Made by a program: the position numbers and the translations under genes
From: Muriicola sp041358175
GTDB lineage: Bacteria > Bacteroidota > Bacteroidia > Flavobacteriales > Flavobacteriaceae
Direction: 5' to 3'
Length of the DNA: 64,000 nucleotides
Assembly (NCBI RefSeq): GCF_041358175.1
Contig: NZ_JBGKBE010000002.1
Span: forward strand, 434,001-498,000
Notes under the pieces: generated by a model
Told to the model about the DNA's origin: nothing
What the model saw: only the letters and a program-made list of their open reading frames with translations
The model's database searches: none
Part shown: positions 26,915 through 35,558 of the stretch, piece after piece
Position numbering within the stretch: the first letter of the stretch is position 1
Layout of the letters: the number at the start of each line of letters is the position of its first letter

Positions 26915-27550
26915 TTATTTTATTTGAATGACAGATTCTCGAAGATCCCGGCGTACCTTTTTCATTGAGGAGAAGATATCATCTTTTGCCCTTATCCCCA
27001 CCGGCAATACCAGGACGGAGGAAAGGTCACGAGATTTCAGGTCTAATAGTTCATCGTACGCAGCAGGCACAAAGCCTTCCATAGGGCAGGCATCGATCTT
27101 TTCCATTGCACAGACAGTCAGCAGATTACCTAAGGCCAGATAGGCCTGATTAGTAGCCCACTGCTGGATTTCTTCTGTGTGTTTTTCTTCAAAATTCTCC
27201 AGCAATTCATTTTTAAAGGGAGAAAGGATCTGCTCACTGGTTCCCCGAATGGTTTTGACCCTTTCAAAATACTGGGTGATGTATTCCTTATCTATTCTGG
27301 TTTCGATACAGATCACTAAAACGTGCGACGCCTGAGCAACCTGCTTTTGGCCATAGGTTGATGGAACCAGAGCCTGTTGGATTTCCTTGTTCTTCAACAC
27401 TACGAGTCGGATAGGCTGCAATCCATATGAAGTAGCGGTTAAATTAAAGGCCCTGATCAGGCGGTCGATCTGCTCTTCTTTGAGCATTGCTTCTGCATCG
27501 AATTTTTTTACGGCATACCGCCATTCCAATCGTTCTAAACTATCACTCAT
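26915..27550 (-). CDS. Nitroreductase family NAD(P)H-dependent oxidoreductase
   Basis: 211 residues. RYAVKKFDAEAML at 11-23 is the FMN-binding arginine/lysine motif of NfsB-type enzymes; ATSYGLQPIRLVVLKNKEI, QAYLALGNLLTVCAMEKIDACPMEGF and VLPVGIR complete the pattern. Such flavoproteins reduce nitroaromatics, quinones or flavins. It lies 11 bp before the aminotransferase and 4 bp after the permease on the same strand. Close to NAD(P)H-dependent oxidoreductases annotated in many flavobacteria. Confidence 0.92.
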   Translation of the reverse strand: MSDSLERLEWRYAVKKFDAEAMLKEEQIDRLIRAFNLTATSYGLQPIRLVVLKNKEIQQALVPSTYGQKQVAQASHVLVICIETRIDKEYITQYFERVKTIRGTSEQILSPFKNELLENFEEKHTEEIQQWATNQAYLALGNLLTVCAMEKIDACPMEGFVPAAYDELLDLKSRDLSSVLVLPVGIRAKDDIFSSMKKVRRDLRESVIQIK

Positions 27551-27554
27551 TTTC

Positions 27555-28310
27555 TTAAGTAAAAAACCATAATTTTATCGCCATTGCAATCACCATGATC
27601 ACCAAAAATGTCTTTATAAATCCGTCTCCTTTTCTTACCGATACCCTACTGGAGAACCATGCTCCCATCCCATTTCCAATGGCAAGGACCAGACCTACTT
27701 TCCAGATCACCTTGTCGTTGAGGATAAATACCGCCAGGGCAGCCAGCGTATAAATACATACAACAGCTACTTTGGTGGCATTGGCCCTTACCAGGCTCAT
27801 ACGGTGAAAATAATGAAGAAATAATAGGATCACAAACCCGATTCCGGCATTGATAAAGCCCCCGTAGATTCCGATAAAAAAGAACGCAAGCATTCCCAGC
27901 CAGAGATGTTTCCCTGTGAGTCGTTCCTGCATATTCTCAAGGTTGATCTTGGGCTTAAAAACGATGATCAGTACTACGATGACCATTATGATGGCCAGGA
28001 TACGGTTAAAGGTTTCACCTTTAATATCAACGGCAATTGATGCCCCCAGAATAGAGCCGATTAAAGCGGCTAACCCCAGATAAACATTAAAGGGAAAAGT
28101 TGACACCCCTTTGCTCTTAAAACCTGCCACTCCTATTGCAGTCTGGAAGGCAATAGCCACTCTGTTGGTTCCGTTAGCAACGGAAGGAGGCAATCCTAAG
28201 AAGATAAGTACCGGAAGGGAGATCAGAGAGGCACCGCCTGCAATGGTGTTGATAAAGCCAACCACAAAACCCACTCCCACCAATAAAACATAATGGTACC
28301 ATTCCTCCAT
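27555..28310 (-). CDS. TauE/SafE family sulfite/anion exporter
   Basis: 251 residues, about eight membrane helices in two repeats. GFINTIAGGASLISLPVLIFLGLPPSVANGTNR at about 18-50 and GFINAGIGFVILLFL at about 152-166 are the two family signatures. Members export sulfite, sulfonates or other organic anions. First gene of the three-gene operon. A -7 promoter box ends four bases before its ATG, suggesting a leaderless transcript. Confidence 0.9.
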   Translation of the reverse strand: MEEWYHYVLLVGVGFVVGFINTIAGGASLISLPVLIFLGLPPSVANGTNRVAIAFQTAIGVAGFKSKGVSTFPFNVYLGLAALIGSILGASIAVDIKGETFNRILAIIMVIVVLIIVFKPKINLENMQERLTGKHLWLGMLAFFFIGIYGGFINAGIGFVILLFLHYFHRMSLVRANATKVAVVCIYTLAALAVFILNDKVIWKVGLVLAIGNGMGAWFSSRVSVRKGDGFIKTFLVIMVIAMAIKLWFFT

Positions 28311-28314
28311 GGGG

Positions 28315-28322
28315 CAAAAATA
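28315..28322 (-). promoter_or_regulatory. -7 box TATTTTTG directly in front of the TauE/SafE gene
   Basis: TATTTTTG on the minus strand ends four bases upstream of the ATG at 28310. With the usual 5-7 base distance to the transcription start, the message would begin at the start codon, as for tilS. No TTG-type -33 box was seen at the expected distance. Confidence 0.5.
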
Positions 28323-28518
28323 CGTGCTAAATTGTTAATTCACTATAAGAGATAACATCTATTACCATGTTAGCCACTCACATGTCGTACGATAAAATAA
28401 AAAGACCGCCGAAATCAATATTTAGACTTATCAGTATAGATCACCTCATTATCTTTAAAGCTCAAGGGCACAAAAGAAGAACGGAATGTAATTGTTAATG
28501 AATCCAGGTAAGAATGAT

Positions 28519-28809
28519 TTAGCTTCCAGCCAGCGGAGAGCCAAAGATACCTACGGCCAGTTCGGCCCAGATAAGTACAAAAAGGAGGAATATCCCCAAT
28601 AGTACCAACGTCCTGTAGGGACTATTCTTTAATTTACGCCAGGACAATTCACCCAGGAAAGCTACACTTAACAAGAGGATACCGGCAACAATAAAATCAA
28701 ATAAATTCCAGTTTACTTCTGCCGTAAATTGCATTGCAATAAGCGGGATCAAGAGAAGTGAAACAGATCCCAGAAGGATAAGGCCCAGTCTTTTATCTAG
28801 AGTGATCAT
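28519..28809 (-). CDS. Small membrane protein of unknown function
   Basis: 96 residues, three hydrophobic segments (10-27, 37-53, 66-90) and a basic N-terminus MITLDKRLG. No recognisable domain. It stands alone between 200-bp gaps; the gap downstream (28311-28518) contains only the TauE/SafE promoter and no clear gene. Confidence 0.7.
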   Translation of the reverse strand: MITLDKRLGLILLGSVSLLLIPLIAMQFTAEVNWNLFDFIVAGILLLSVAFLGELSWRKLKNSPYRTLVLLGIFLLFVLIWAELAVGIFGSPLAGS

Positions 28810-28998
28810 AAGCTTCGTTTTTGAGATTAAAAAGAATTTTAGCGTCTGATTTGTCCAGACTATCTACTTCATTGTCAGTGATCTATTGTATAAAGTTAAG
28901 AATTTTTGTGCAATCCTTAGACAGTCATGATCAATACTTCTTTAAACGCTGATTTCACTTACCTCCAATTGAATTTTATAGTGCAGTTATTTTATTTA

Positions 28999-29505
28999 CT
29001 ATTTCTTTCTTACCGGAATCCAGATCTCCTCTTCAGAATCGGGGTCATTGTTCCTGTACTTCTCCCCCAGTATCTCGAAATGGGGCCGGTGATCCAAAAG
29101 ATAGTCTGAGTTCGGAAGCCATTCACTGAAGATTTCTTGATAAATAGAATTATCTGTAGAAAGACCCTTGTAATTAAAAACAGCATAGAGGCCTGAGGGT
29201 ATCTCCAGGGTGTCCATATCAGGGGGGATATCTGTATTTGCTGATACCTCAGTTACTGCCCATTTCTCAAATTCCCTGTCAGGATTAAATTCTGCAAAAT
29301 ACTCTTTCCCATATAGGTTTACAGAAAGCACATCAGAAGTATTCCTGTTCTGAATTTCTCCCCGTCTGGGCATAAAATGCTGCCATAACTCCCCTGTTTT
29401 GTTGTTAGTTACACTCATCAGCCGCCTGAGTCCGATTAATCTCCTCAAGGGAGATTTCTCTATACGCGGATGAAGTTTTTCATACTTTTTAAAAAAATTC
29501 GTCAT
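28999..29505 (-). CDS. GyrI-like/effector-binding domain protein
   Basis: The open frame starts at a GTG (29520), but the ATG at 29505 (MTNFFKKYEK) is preferred; 168 residues. EYFAEFNPDREFEKWAVTEVS, LEIPSGLYAVFNYKGL and DYLLDHRPHFEILGEKYRNN, ending in EEIWIPVRK, match the GyrI-like small-molecule-binding fold found in AraC effector domains and SbmC. Here it stands alone without a DNA-binding domain. The ligand is unknown. Confidence 0.85.
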   Translation of the reverse strand: MTNFFKKYEKLHPRIEKSPLRRLIGLRRLMSVTNNKTGELWQHFMPRRGEIQNRNTSDVLSVNLYGKEYFAEFNPDREFEKWAVTEVSANTDIPPDMDTLEIPSGLYAVFNYKGLSTDNSIYQEIFSEWLPNSDYLLDHRPHFEILGEKYRNNDPDSEEEIWIPVRKK

Positions 29506-29646
29506 AACACAAAGGAACACAATACTCCATTATTTCCGAAGTAGACTAAAGAAATCCTATTTTAATAGCAATTTAGAATCATCTCAGAAAAAGTAATACC
29601 TTGACCTCGAAATGTTCAATATTTAGAAAGATAATCAACACTACCC

Positions 29647-30186
29647 ATGAAAAAATCAATCCTTAAAATTGTACTTGTTCTCAGTGCCATATTCATAACT
29701 TCTGCAGCATTTTCCCAGGCAACTACTGTTATGGTGAAAGACAGTGCGGATGTAGTTGACAAACGCCTGAAGTTTGGCTGTGGATTTGGCCTGAACTTTG
29801 TTGGAGGGACCAATATTTTTGTCGCCCCCAATCTGATCTATGACGTAAGTAACAAAATAAGTCTTGGTGGAGGCTTACAGGCCAGCTATGCCGGGATAAA
29901 AGATGTACAGAACACCACAACTTTTGGATTTAATGTCATCACTCAATACACCCCGGCACCTATTATTACAACACTCCTTGAATTTACTGAATTGAGGGTA
30001 TCTACAAAAACGGAAAATCTAGCTGAAAATGTGACCGATAAATACTGGGACAGCGCTTTGTTTGTTGGGGCAGGCCTGAATGTCACGAATAATATCTCAA
30101 TCGGAGCCAAGGTAAACCTGCTTTATGATTCGGATAAAACTGTGTATACCAGTGCCGTGATTCCTTTTGTGAATATTACCTTCTGA
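29647..30186 (+). CDS. Exported outer-membrane beta-barrel-like protein
   Basis: 179 residues with a clear signal peptide (1-25, cleavage after AAFSQ). The mature part alternates short polar turns and beta strands (FGCGFGLNFVGG, SLGGGLQASYAG, LFVGAGLNVTNN, SIGAKVNLLY) and ends in Phe (FVNITF), as in outer-membrane barrels. No family could be named. It lies alone on the plus strand, head-to-tail converging with the 2-hydroxyacid dehydrogenase. Confidence 0.8.
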   Translation: MKKSILKIVLVLSAIFITSAAFSQATTVMVKDSADVVDKRLKFGCGFGLNFVGGTNIFVAPNLIYDVSNKISLGGGLQASYAGIKDVQNTTTFGFNVITQYTPAPIITTLLEFTELRVSTKTENLAENVTDKYWDSALFVGAGLNVTNNISIGAKVNLLYDSDKTVYTSAVIPFVNITF

Positions 30187-30212
30187 TACTAAAAGTATTA
30201 TATCACCCGGAA

Positions 30213-31202
30213 TTACATAACTTCATTAGACAAAGTACTTCCACTGCAAAACTCTTTGATATTCTTTATAGTGGTAAGGGTAATCTCTTCCATGGCTTCC
30301 CGGGTAAAATAAGCCTGGTGTGAGGTAATCAAAACGTTGGGATAGCTGATCAGGCGAAGGATCAGATCGTCCTCGATGATCATCTCAGAAAGGTCTTTAA
30401 AGAAAAGGTTTTCTTCCTGTTCATAAACATCAATTCCTAAAAACCCGACTTTCTTATTAGCCAGACCATCGATGATGTCCGGAGTGTTGATCAGCGCTCC
30501 CCTGCTGGTATTGATGATCATAATTCCGTCTTTCATCATTTCCAAAGACGACTTGTTGATGATGTGTTTAGTATCGGGATTCAGCGGACAGTGAAGGGAG
30601 ATAATGTCTGCCTCTTTAAATACATCCTCCAGCGACTTGTATTCCACTCCCTGCGATTTAAGTTCTTCCGAAGGATACAGATCATAGGCAATAATATTAC
30701 ACCCAAAACCTTTTATAATTCCACAAAAGGTTGCCCCGATCTTCCCTGTACCAATCACCCCAACGGTTTTACCATAGAGGTTAAAGCCAAGGAGTTTGTT
30801 CAGGGAAAAATTCCCTTCCCTTACCCTGTTATATGCTTTGTGTGTTTTGCGATTTAGCGTAAGGATAAGGGCTACAGCATGTTCTGCCACCGCCTCAGGG
30901 GAATAGGCCGGAACCCTTACAAGTTTAATGTTCTTTTCCTTCGCGGCATTGAGGTCTACGTTGTTGTATCCCGCGCAGCGCAGTGCGATAAGGCCCACTC
31001 CATGCCCTGCCAAAAGATCTATGGTCTCCTTATCCACAGTGTCATTCACAAAGACGCAGATCACTTCAAAACCAGCCGCCAGATTGGCCGTATCCTTATT
31101 CAAAGGAGAATCAAAATAGGTGAAATGGAGGTCTTCTCTGCTTGCATACCTTTCAAAATACTCCTGGTCATAAGGTTTAGTGCTAAATACAGCTACTTTC
31201 AT
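30213..31202 (-). CDS. ldhA: D-2-hydroxyacid dehydrogenase (D-lactate dehydrogenase-like)
   Basis: 329 residues. NAD-binding GVIGTGKIGATFCGIIKGFG at about 148-167, ALRCAGYNNVDL with the conserved substrate Arg, and HCPLNPDTKHIIN, NTSRGALINT, SHQAYFTREA with the catalytic Arg/Glu/His set of the family. The closest pattern is LdhA, which reduces pyruvate to D-lactate during fermentation. It stands alone. Specificity for pyruvate is inferred from the overall likeness. Confidence 0.92.
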   Translation of the reverse strand: MKVAVFSTKPYDQEYFERYASREDLHFTYFDSPLNKDTANLAAGFEVICVFVNDTVDKETIDLLAGHGVGLIALRCAGYNNVDLNAAKEKNIKLVRVPAYSPEAVAEHAVALILTLNRKTHKAYNRVREGNFSLNKLLGFNLYGKTVGVIGTGKIGATFCGIIKGFGCNIIAYDLYPSEELKSQGVEYKSLEDVFKEADIISLHCPLNPDTKHIINKSSLEMMKDGIMIINTSRGALINTPDIIDGLANKKVGFLGIDVYEQEENLFFKDLSEMIIEDDLILRLISYPNVLITSHQAYFTREAMEEITLTTIKNIKEFCSGSTLSNEVM

Positions 31203-31293
31203 ATATCTCCGGTTCTTTGTGGATTTAATGATTAGTACACCCCTGCTCTAAGGATATATAGGATTTTGGGCGAATTTAAGTAATTATCAAATT

Positions 31294-31926
31294 TTAATAG
31301 GTGATCCCTACCGCTTTATTTAAATACTTCCTGTCCTGCACTTCCTGTAGCATAAAATGGGCCACATCGGCGCGGGAGATAAATTTTGTGAAGATATAAT
31401 GCCCCTCCTTAGGACCGAGTTTGTACTTCCTTCTTTTCTTTCCATTGAACAATTGACCGGGACGCACAATGGTCCATTCCAGATCGCTATTCATTATCAT
31501 TTTTTCCTGTTTGGCCTTATCCTGAAAGTAGAAGAACAAAATAAAAGGTATAGTAAACAATGTGTAATACAAGCCTAGCCTAAAACGGCTGTCGTTGATC
31601 CCCAGGGAGGTAATGCATACAAGTCGGTTCACCCGGGAATTTTCCATGGCCTCAATGATATTGGCAGTTCCCCTAGAAAGAATAGTGGTCCTTATGATAA
31701 AACGTTTATGACCCAGGGCAGATAATACGGCATTCTGGTCTTTGAATGCCGCTGTCATGGTTTCAGGTTTTAAGACGTCGCCTTGCAGGATTCTGAGTTT
31801 CGGATGGTTCACCTTCACTTTTCCCGACTTTCGGACCAGTACGGTGAGTTCATGTCCCTGTTCAAGGCCTTGCTTGATTAACTGCCTCCCGGTTTTGCCT
31901 GTACCTCCAATGATTAAGAGTTTCAT
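31294..31926 (-). CDS. NAD(P)-binding atypical SDR (NmrA/BLVRB-like) protein
   Basis: A GTG-started frame begins at 31947, but the ATG at 31926 gives the normal MKLLIIGGTGKTGRQLIKQGL start with the GGTGxTG nucleotide motif; 210 residues. LVRKSGKVKVNHPKLRILQG and VCITSLGINDSR, DLEWTIVRPGQLFNGK follow the NAD(P)H-binding protein pattern. It lacks the classical YxxxK pair, as in NmrA-like members, which may sense or use NADPH. No linked pathway. Confidence 0.88.
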   Translation of the reverse strand: MKLLIIGGTGKTGRQLIKQGLEQGHELTVLVRKSGKVKVNHPKLRILQGDVLKPETMTAAFKDQNAVLSALGHKRFIIRTTILSRGTANIIEAMENSRVNRLVCITSLGINDSRFRLGLYYTLFTIPFILFFYFQDKAKQEKMIMNSDLEWTIVRPGQLFNGKKRRKYKLGPKEGHYIFTKFISRADVAHFMLQEVQDRKYLNKAVGITY

Positions 31927-32040
31927 GGATCTTGTAATTTTCCACACTAATCTCAGGAAACTTCAGGCAATTAAGGCTTATTCTTTACCCAACTGTCATA
32001 TTCTGAGGATGAAACGAGGATGGGTTAATCCTGTGATTTC

Positions 32041-32337
32041 CTATCTGAGCATCCAGGCCTCAAAAATCTCCATCAGGTCGCCTACTGCCAGAGTGCCCCA
32101 GAGCAGTATAAGGGCAACCAAAGTTTTGATCCATAAAGGAATGGCAAATCCCAATTGTTTAAAGAGAATCGAATTGGTGAAAGGCAGGTAGAAAACAGCC
32201 AGCAAGAGGTAGAATAGCCCCGGAATCGGGTGTACAAATATCAGGTTCAGGATTCCAAGAGAAAAGAAAATAATTGCAAAGATCCAGCTAAAGGTAAGAT
32301 GGACATTGTTGTTATGGCTATGAATTTTGCTATTCAT
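32041..32337 (-). CDS. Small membrane protein, four hydrophobic segments
   Basis: 98 residues beginning MNSKIHSHNNNVHLTFSW, with helices at about 15-33, 36-52, 60-67 and 71-90. Not recognised. Its start overlaps the stop of the upstream intradiol dioxygenase gene by eight bases, so the two are probably co-translated. A role alongside that exported enzyme is possible but unproven. Confidence 0.7.
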   Translation of the reverse strand: MNSKIHSHNNNVHLTFSWIFAIIFFSLGILNLIFVHPIPGLFYLLLAVFYLPFTNSILFKQLGFAIPLWIKTLVALILLWGTLAVGDLMEIFEAWMLR

Positions 32338-32959
32338 AATCGGGTATATTTAACCCGAGGATGATATCCCGTTCCGCCACAAGAATTCCATTTTGAAAGA
32401 CCGGACTGATAATTCCCGAGCCTGCCCTGTTGTCTAATTTCGCCCGAGTCGATTTACTTAGCAGGGGATCATCTTCAAAGACGAATGAATCGACGTAGTA
32501 TTCATTCTTATCGGGTTCTTTAACCGTAAGATGGATGTGTTCCGGTTCACTGCGATTGGGATAAGAGGCAGGACGGAATGTATAAAAAGTGTATTTCCCG
32601 TCCCCCGCGGTTTTTATCCATCCCCGGATATAACCATGTCTTCTGGCCCAGCCTATTTCATTCCCTTTTGTTGGGTAAATACCCTTCCGGTTGGTTTGAT
32701 GGACGTAGAGGATTACGTTTGAAGCCGGCGTTTTTCCATCATTTTGATATACGGTACCGGTAATTTTTAATTTCGGTTCTGTCGTTTTAAAATCAGGTAA
32801 AGTATCAGTGGATGACAGACGCATATCGCCATATTCATAAATGGCTTCACAACCTTCACAAGGGCCTCCTACTAACACCTCTCTTTTGTTACTATTCTGA
32901 GGTCTGCAGGAAAAAATTGAAATAAAAATAAGGAGTGCGGTAAATTCTTTCTTGCTCAT
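32330..32959 (-). CDS. Intradiol ring-cleavage dioxygenase-like lipoprotein
   Basis: 209 residues. The N-terminus ends in a lipobox, IFISIFSCRPQ, with Cys18 as the probable lipidated residue. The core ITGTVYQNDGKTPASNVILYV, YTFYTFRPASYPNRSEPEHIHL and IGWARRHGYIRGW is the protocatechuate/catechol dioxygenase beta-sandwich, with candidate Fe(III) ligands Tyr (ASYPNR) and the His-x-His pair (EPEHIHL). Most of the family is cytosolic; an exported lipoprotein form is common in Bacteroidota and its substrate is not known. Coupled to the membrane protein gene that follows. Confidence 0.87.
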   Translation of the reverse strand: MSKKEFTALLIFISIFSCRPQNSNKREVLVGGPCEGCEAIYEYGDMRLSSTDTLPDFKTTEPKLKITGTVYQNDGKTPASNVILYVHQTNRKGIYPTKGNEIGWARRHGYIRGWIKTAGDGKYTFYTFRPASYPNRSEPEHIHLTVKEPDKNEYYVDSFVFEDDPLLSKSTRAKLDNRAGSGIISPVFQNGILVAERDIILGLNIPDYE

Positions 32960-33031
32960 TTTGTATACATATTTGAATTTATCTTAATGCAACAGCCTAA
33001 ATAAATGTCTAAGTATTCATTTAATACAATA

Positions 33032-33271
33032 TCATCCCTCTTCCGGAAGGGCATCAAACTCTTTTCTTTTATCTTCCATCCATTTATTGAAATCCTCTGT
33101 AGTTTGCATCCTGTTTTTCATAGTCTTCATCGCCTTAAGATGGCCTATATCTCCTTTTTGAAACATCTCCATCCCGTGTTCTTTACTCTGTACGGCTATA
33201 TCTTCAAAGGTTTCCCCACTGAACATGATATCACAGGCGCCACCCAATTGTTTACAGCTCATTGATTTCAT
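33032..33271 (-). CDS. DUF1059-like small protein
   Basis: 79 residues: SMSCKQLGGACDIMFSGETFEDIAVQSKEHGMEM in its first half matches the DUF1059 pattern (CxxLGG.CdxxfxgeTxeEi), with paired Cys5 and Cys12 in the usual places, followed by KGDIGHLKAMKTM. Function is unknown. It stands alone between short gaps on a strand of small accessory genes. Confidence 0.8.
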   Translation of the reverse strand: MKSMSCKQLGGACDIMFSGETFEDIAVQSKEHGMEMFQKGDIGHLKAMKTMKNRMQTTEDFNKWMEDKRKEFDALPEEG

Positions 33272-33311
33272 ACTATTGTTTTTAAGTTTGTTTGTTTTCG
33301 GATAAACCGAT

Positions 33312-33668
33312 TTACTGCTTTAATTTCCTTTCCTCCCTGATCTCCCCTATATGATAGTAGGCCGTTATTTTATCGATAAGATCACCCTTAAAATAGTACC
33401 ACTCGCTTACCTCCAGTTTAAAATCTTTTCCCTGTGAGGCCGTGTAGCGTACACAGGCTTTGTCGTCCCCGTAAAAAGAATCGTGGAGCTTAAAGGATTG
33501 GTTAAGGAATTTATCTCTATTGTTTTTAACTAATGCCAGATAGGTGTCCTTACCGCTGATCGTCCCAAACGGACTGGTATGTTCAAACTTATCGGTAATT
33601 GGAAGATTCATAAAATCTCCCTCCTCCCATTTATTAAACCAATCTGATACAACTTCCGCAGTTTTCAT
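33312..33668 (-). CDS. SnoaL/NTF2-like polyketide-cyclase-fold protein
   Basis: A TTG frame begins at 33695, but the ATG at 33668 (MKTAEVVSDWFNKWEEGDF) fits the family start; 118 residues. ADLPITDKFEHTSPFG-type segment LPITDKFEHTSPFGTISGK, a middle with YYFKGDLIDKITAYYHIGEI near the end, and the overall size indicate the cone-shaped NTF2/SnoaL fold. Substrate or role is not predictable. Confidence 0.8.
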   Translation of the reverse strand: MKTAEVVSDWFNKWEEGDFMNLPITDKFEHTSPFGTISGKDTYLALVKNNRDKFLNQSFKLHDSFYGDDKACVRYTASQGKDFKLEVSEWYYFKGDLIDKITAYYHIGEIREERKLKQ

Positions 33669-33721
33669 TATGCTTAATGAATTGGGTTTTGGCAAAAAGA
33701 AGATACGTCTTTTTTAACTTA

Positions 33722-34468
33722 TTACCGAAGGTCTTCGTCTATGGCTAAAGAAAGTGTCATCTTGCCGATCTCCAAACTATCCAAATGGCCCATTTTGCTT
33801 TTGTCTTTAGTTAGGAGATGCATATGTAGATAGGAGTCGTGATGAGTGAATATCCCCTGGTGTTTCCTGGAGAAAAAGCCCAGTATTACCACCTCTTCAT
33901 CCATCAATTCATAGTTTGTCTGACCCTGATGTGCCTGCTCTGGAGAACTCACTTTAGTCCCCTTAGGGAGATTCTGGACATGTATTTTAGCCCTGATGGC
34001 CCTGCCAGCCAGTTTAAAAGTAAAGGGCGTTTTGATATCGGCGTTTTGTTCGTCGATAAATCTTTCGAGCTCCGGTATTGATTTGATCTCATCGGGAAGC
34101 TGTATATCTTTCCAGGACTCAACACTAGTGTACACAAAGAAGGGAGCCGATAAGTCAGCTTCCCGTTTAACCACCATAGAGGTATCTGAGGTCACTCTGG
34201 ACACATAGATTTGACCGTCTAGGACAAGGAGTTCACCCTTGAGGAAGCTTTCAGGGCCAAGACCATAAAGGTGTTTTTTATTTGCTATCGTATCAAGGTC
34301 GACCCTGCTTCCCAATTCTCCTTTCCACATAACATTTTTTAAGGCTCCAACAACGATTACCTTATCCATAAATTGATCTTTGGTCGATCTCTTTAAAGAT
34401 GGATTGCACCCCCATATAATAATGGCTAAAATACCCGACATGAAAAGTCTTAAAGTCATTGCTTTCAT
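33722..34468 (-). CDS. Alpha-acetolactate decarboxylase-like lipoprotein
   Basis: The frame opens at a TTG (34480), but the ATG at 34468 is preferred; 248 residues. A lipobox (IIIWGCNPS, Cys21) suggests export. The core LYGLGPESFLKGELLVLDGQIYV and GIFTHHDSYLHMHLLTKDKSK match acetolactate decarboxylase; the Zn ligands of the family have spacing H-x-H-x10-H, and here HMHLLTKDKSKMGH shows exactly that. The family converts acetolactate to acetoin. A lipoprotein version of a normally cytosolic enzyme is odd, and no acetolactate synthase gene is near. Confidence 0.85.
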   Translation of the reverse strand: MKAMTLRLFMSGILAIIIWGCNPSLKRSTKDQFMDKVIVVGALKNVMWKGELGSRVDLDTIANKKHLYGLGPESFLKGELLVLDGQIYVSRVTSDTSMVVKREADLSAPFFVYTSVESWKDIQLPDEIKSIPELERFIDEQNADIKTPFTFKLAGRAIRAKIHVQNLPKGTKVSSPEQAHQGQTNYELMDEEVVILGFFSRKHQGIFTHHDSYLHMHLLTKDKSKMGHLDSLEIGKMTLSLAIDEDLR

Positions 34469-34533
34469 TAGTTTAATCAATCAGCTAATGTTTTCATTTA
34501 GCAATTGCATTCAAATTCTTCGAAAGAATTTGA

Positions 34534-34974
34534 TCATTTTATTCCTGATTTAGATTGTATCCCCAAGGCAGCTAATTGTTTTACCCTATGGTATGTGAGT
34601 GCAGCCCTGATGCACTCTTTAAGTTCTGCCCTGGGAACAGCCTCATTTATTTGAAATACAATGGCCCTGTTGCCTTCAAACTCTAAAGCTCCCCTAAAAT
34701 GCAATCTAAACGTCTCTACCAGTCGACTCGTACATTTAAAATACAAGGCATACTGATCAGGTTTTTTAGGTTTCCAGTCCATCCGCAATGTACTTCCGTT
34801 TTTTGTCAGATAACTGGGCTCACCCCACTTTAAGGTTTCCTCTAGCTCTGCAAGTCCGTCTACCTCCTTAGCCGTCTCAATAACCAGATCTCTCAATGCT
34901 AACATTTTGGGCTTGATCAATTCGGGATATCGATCGAAAACAGCTTTAACTCTGGGATCTGATTTTAAATTCAA
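34534..34974 (-). CDS. DUF1801 domain protein
   Basis: 146 residues from a TTG start at 34974 (LNLKSDPRVKAVFDRYPELIK); no ATG fits the expected N-terminus. The pattern LRDLVIETAKEVDGLAELEETLKWGEPSYL and DQYALYFKCTSRLVETFRLHFR is that of DUF1801 (YdhG-type) proteins, a common small cytosolic family with an iron-sulfur-scaffold-like fold and unknown role. It precedes DUF2200 in the same orientation. Confidence 0.85.
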   Translation of the reverse strand: MNLKSDPRVKAVFDRYPELIKPKMLALRDLVIETAKEVDGLAELEETLKWGEPSYLTKNGSTLRMDWKPKKPDQYALYFKCTSRLVETFRLHFRGALEFEGNRAIVFQINEAVPRAELKECIRAALTYHRVKQLAALGIQSKSGIK

Positions 34975-35060
34975 TTTAAATCAATTTTTTGGAAGACTCA
35001 GGCTCATGAAATTCACGCTGCTGGAATAACTAACCATTACTAACTAATCAATTAATAATT

Positions 35061-35426
35061 TTAGTTTTGCCTTAATATTTTCTCCATCGGTCTGCCTTTT
35101 GCAAGTTCATCAACCAGCTTGTCGAGGTATCTTGCCTGCCGCGTGATCGGATTTGTGATCTCTTCAACCCTATAACCACAAATCACTCCTTTGATCTGTT
35201 TTGCATTGGGATGAAGGGTGCAATTATTAAAGAACTGTTCGAAGGTATCTTTTTCCTGTAGGATTCTTTCCAAATCCTTTTCGTTATACCCCGTTAACCA
35301 ACTTATTACTTCGTGAAGTTCTTCCTTAGTCCTACCCTTTTTTTCAACTTTAGTTATGTAATGAGGGTATACAGAGGCAAAGATCATTTTTGCGATTCGC
35401 TCATCATGGTGGCTGGTATCTTTCAT
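35061..35426 (-). CDS. DUF2200 family protein, copy 1
   Basis: 121 residues, starting MKDTSHHDERIAKMIFASVYPHY. VEKKGRTKEELHEVISWLTGY, HPNAKQIKGVICGYRVEEI and MEKILRQN match DUF2200 throughout. Function is unknown. A second copy of the family lies at 58410-58778 with an estimated half of positions identical. The gene is upstream of DUF1801 and downstream of the DASS transporter. Confidence 0.9.
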   Translation of the reverse strand: MKDTSHHDERIAKMIFASVYPHYITKVEKKGRTKEELHEVISWLTGYNEKDLERILQEKDTFEQFFNNCTLHPNAKQIKGVICGYRVEEITNPITRQARYLDKLVDELAKGRPMEKILRQN

Positions 35427-35558
35427 GACTCCCGTGATATTGGTGTCCCTTAAATTATAAAATCCTGTCGACTTATCCCTTAAGAGTCCCGGTTTTTACC
35501 ATAAATCAAAAAGAAATCAGCCAAAAAAAGAAGATTTTCAGTTATACGAATTTTTGGA

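Noticed and set aside
28415..28510. Minus-strand open frame SLTITFRSSFVPLSFKDNEV
   Set aside because: It reads like the end of a protein but has no start and no recognisable family; too short to support a pseudogene.
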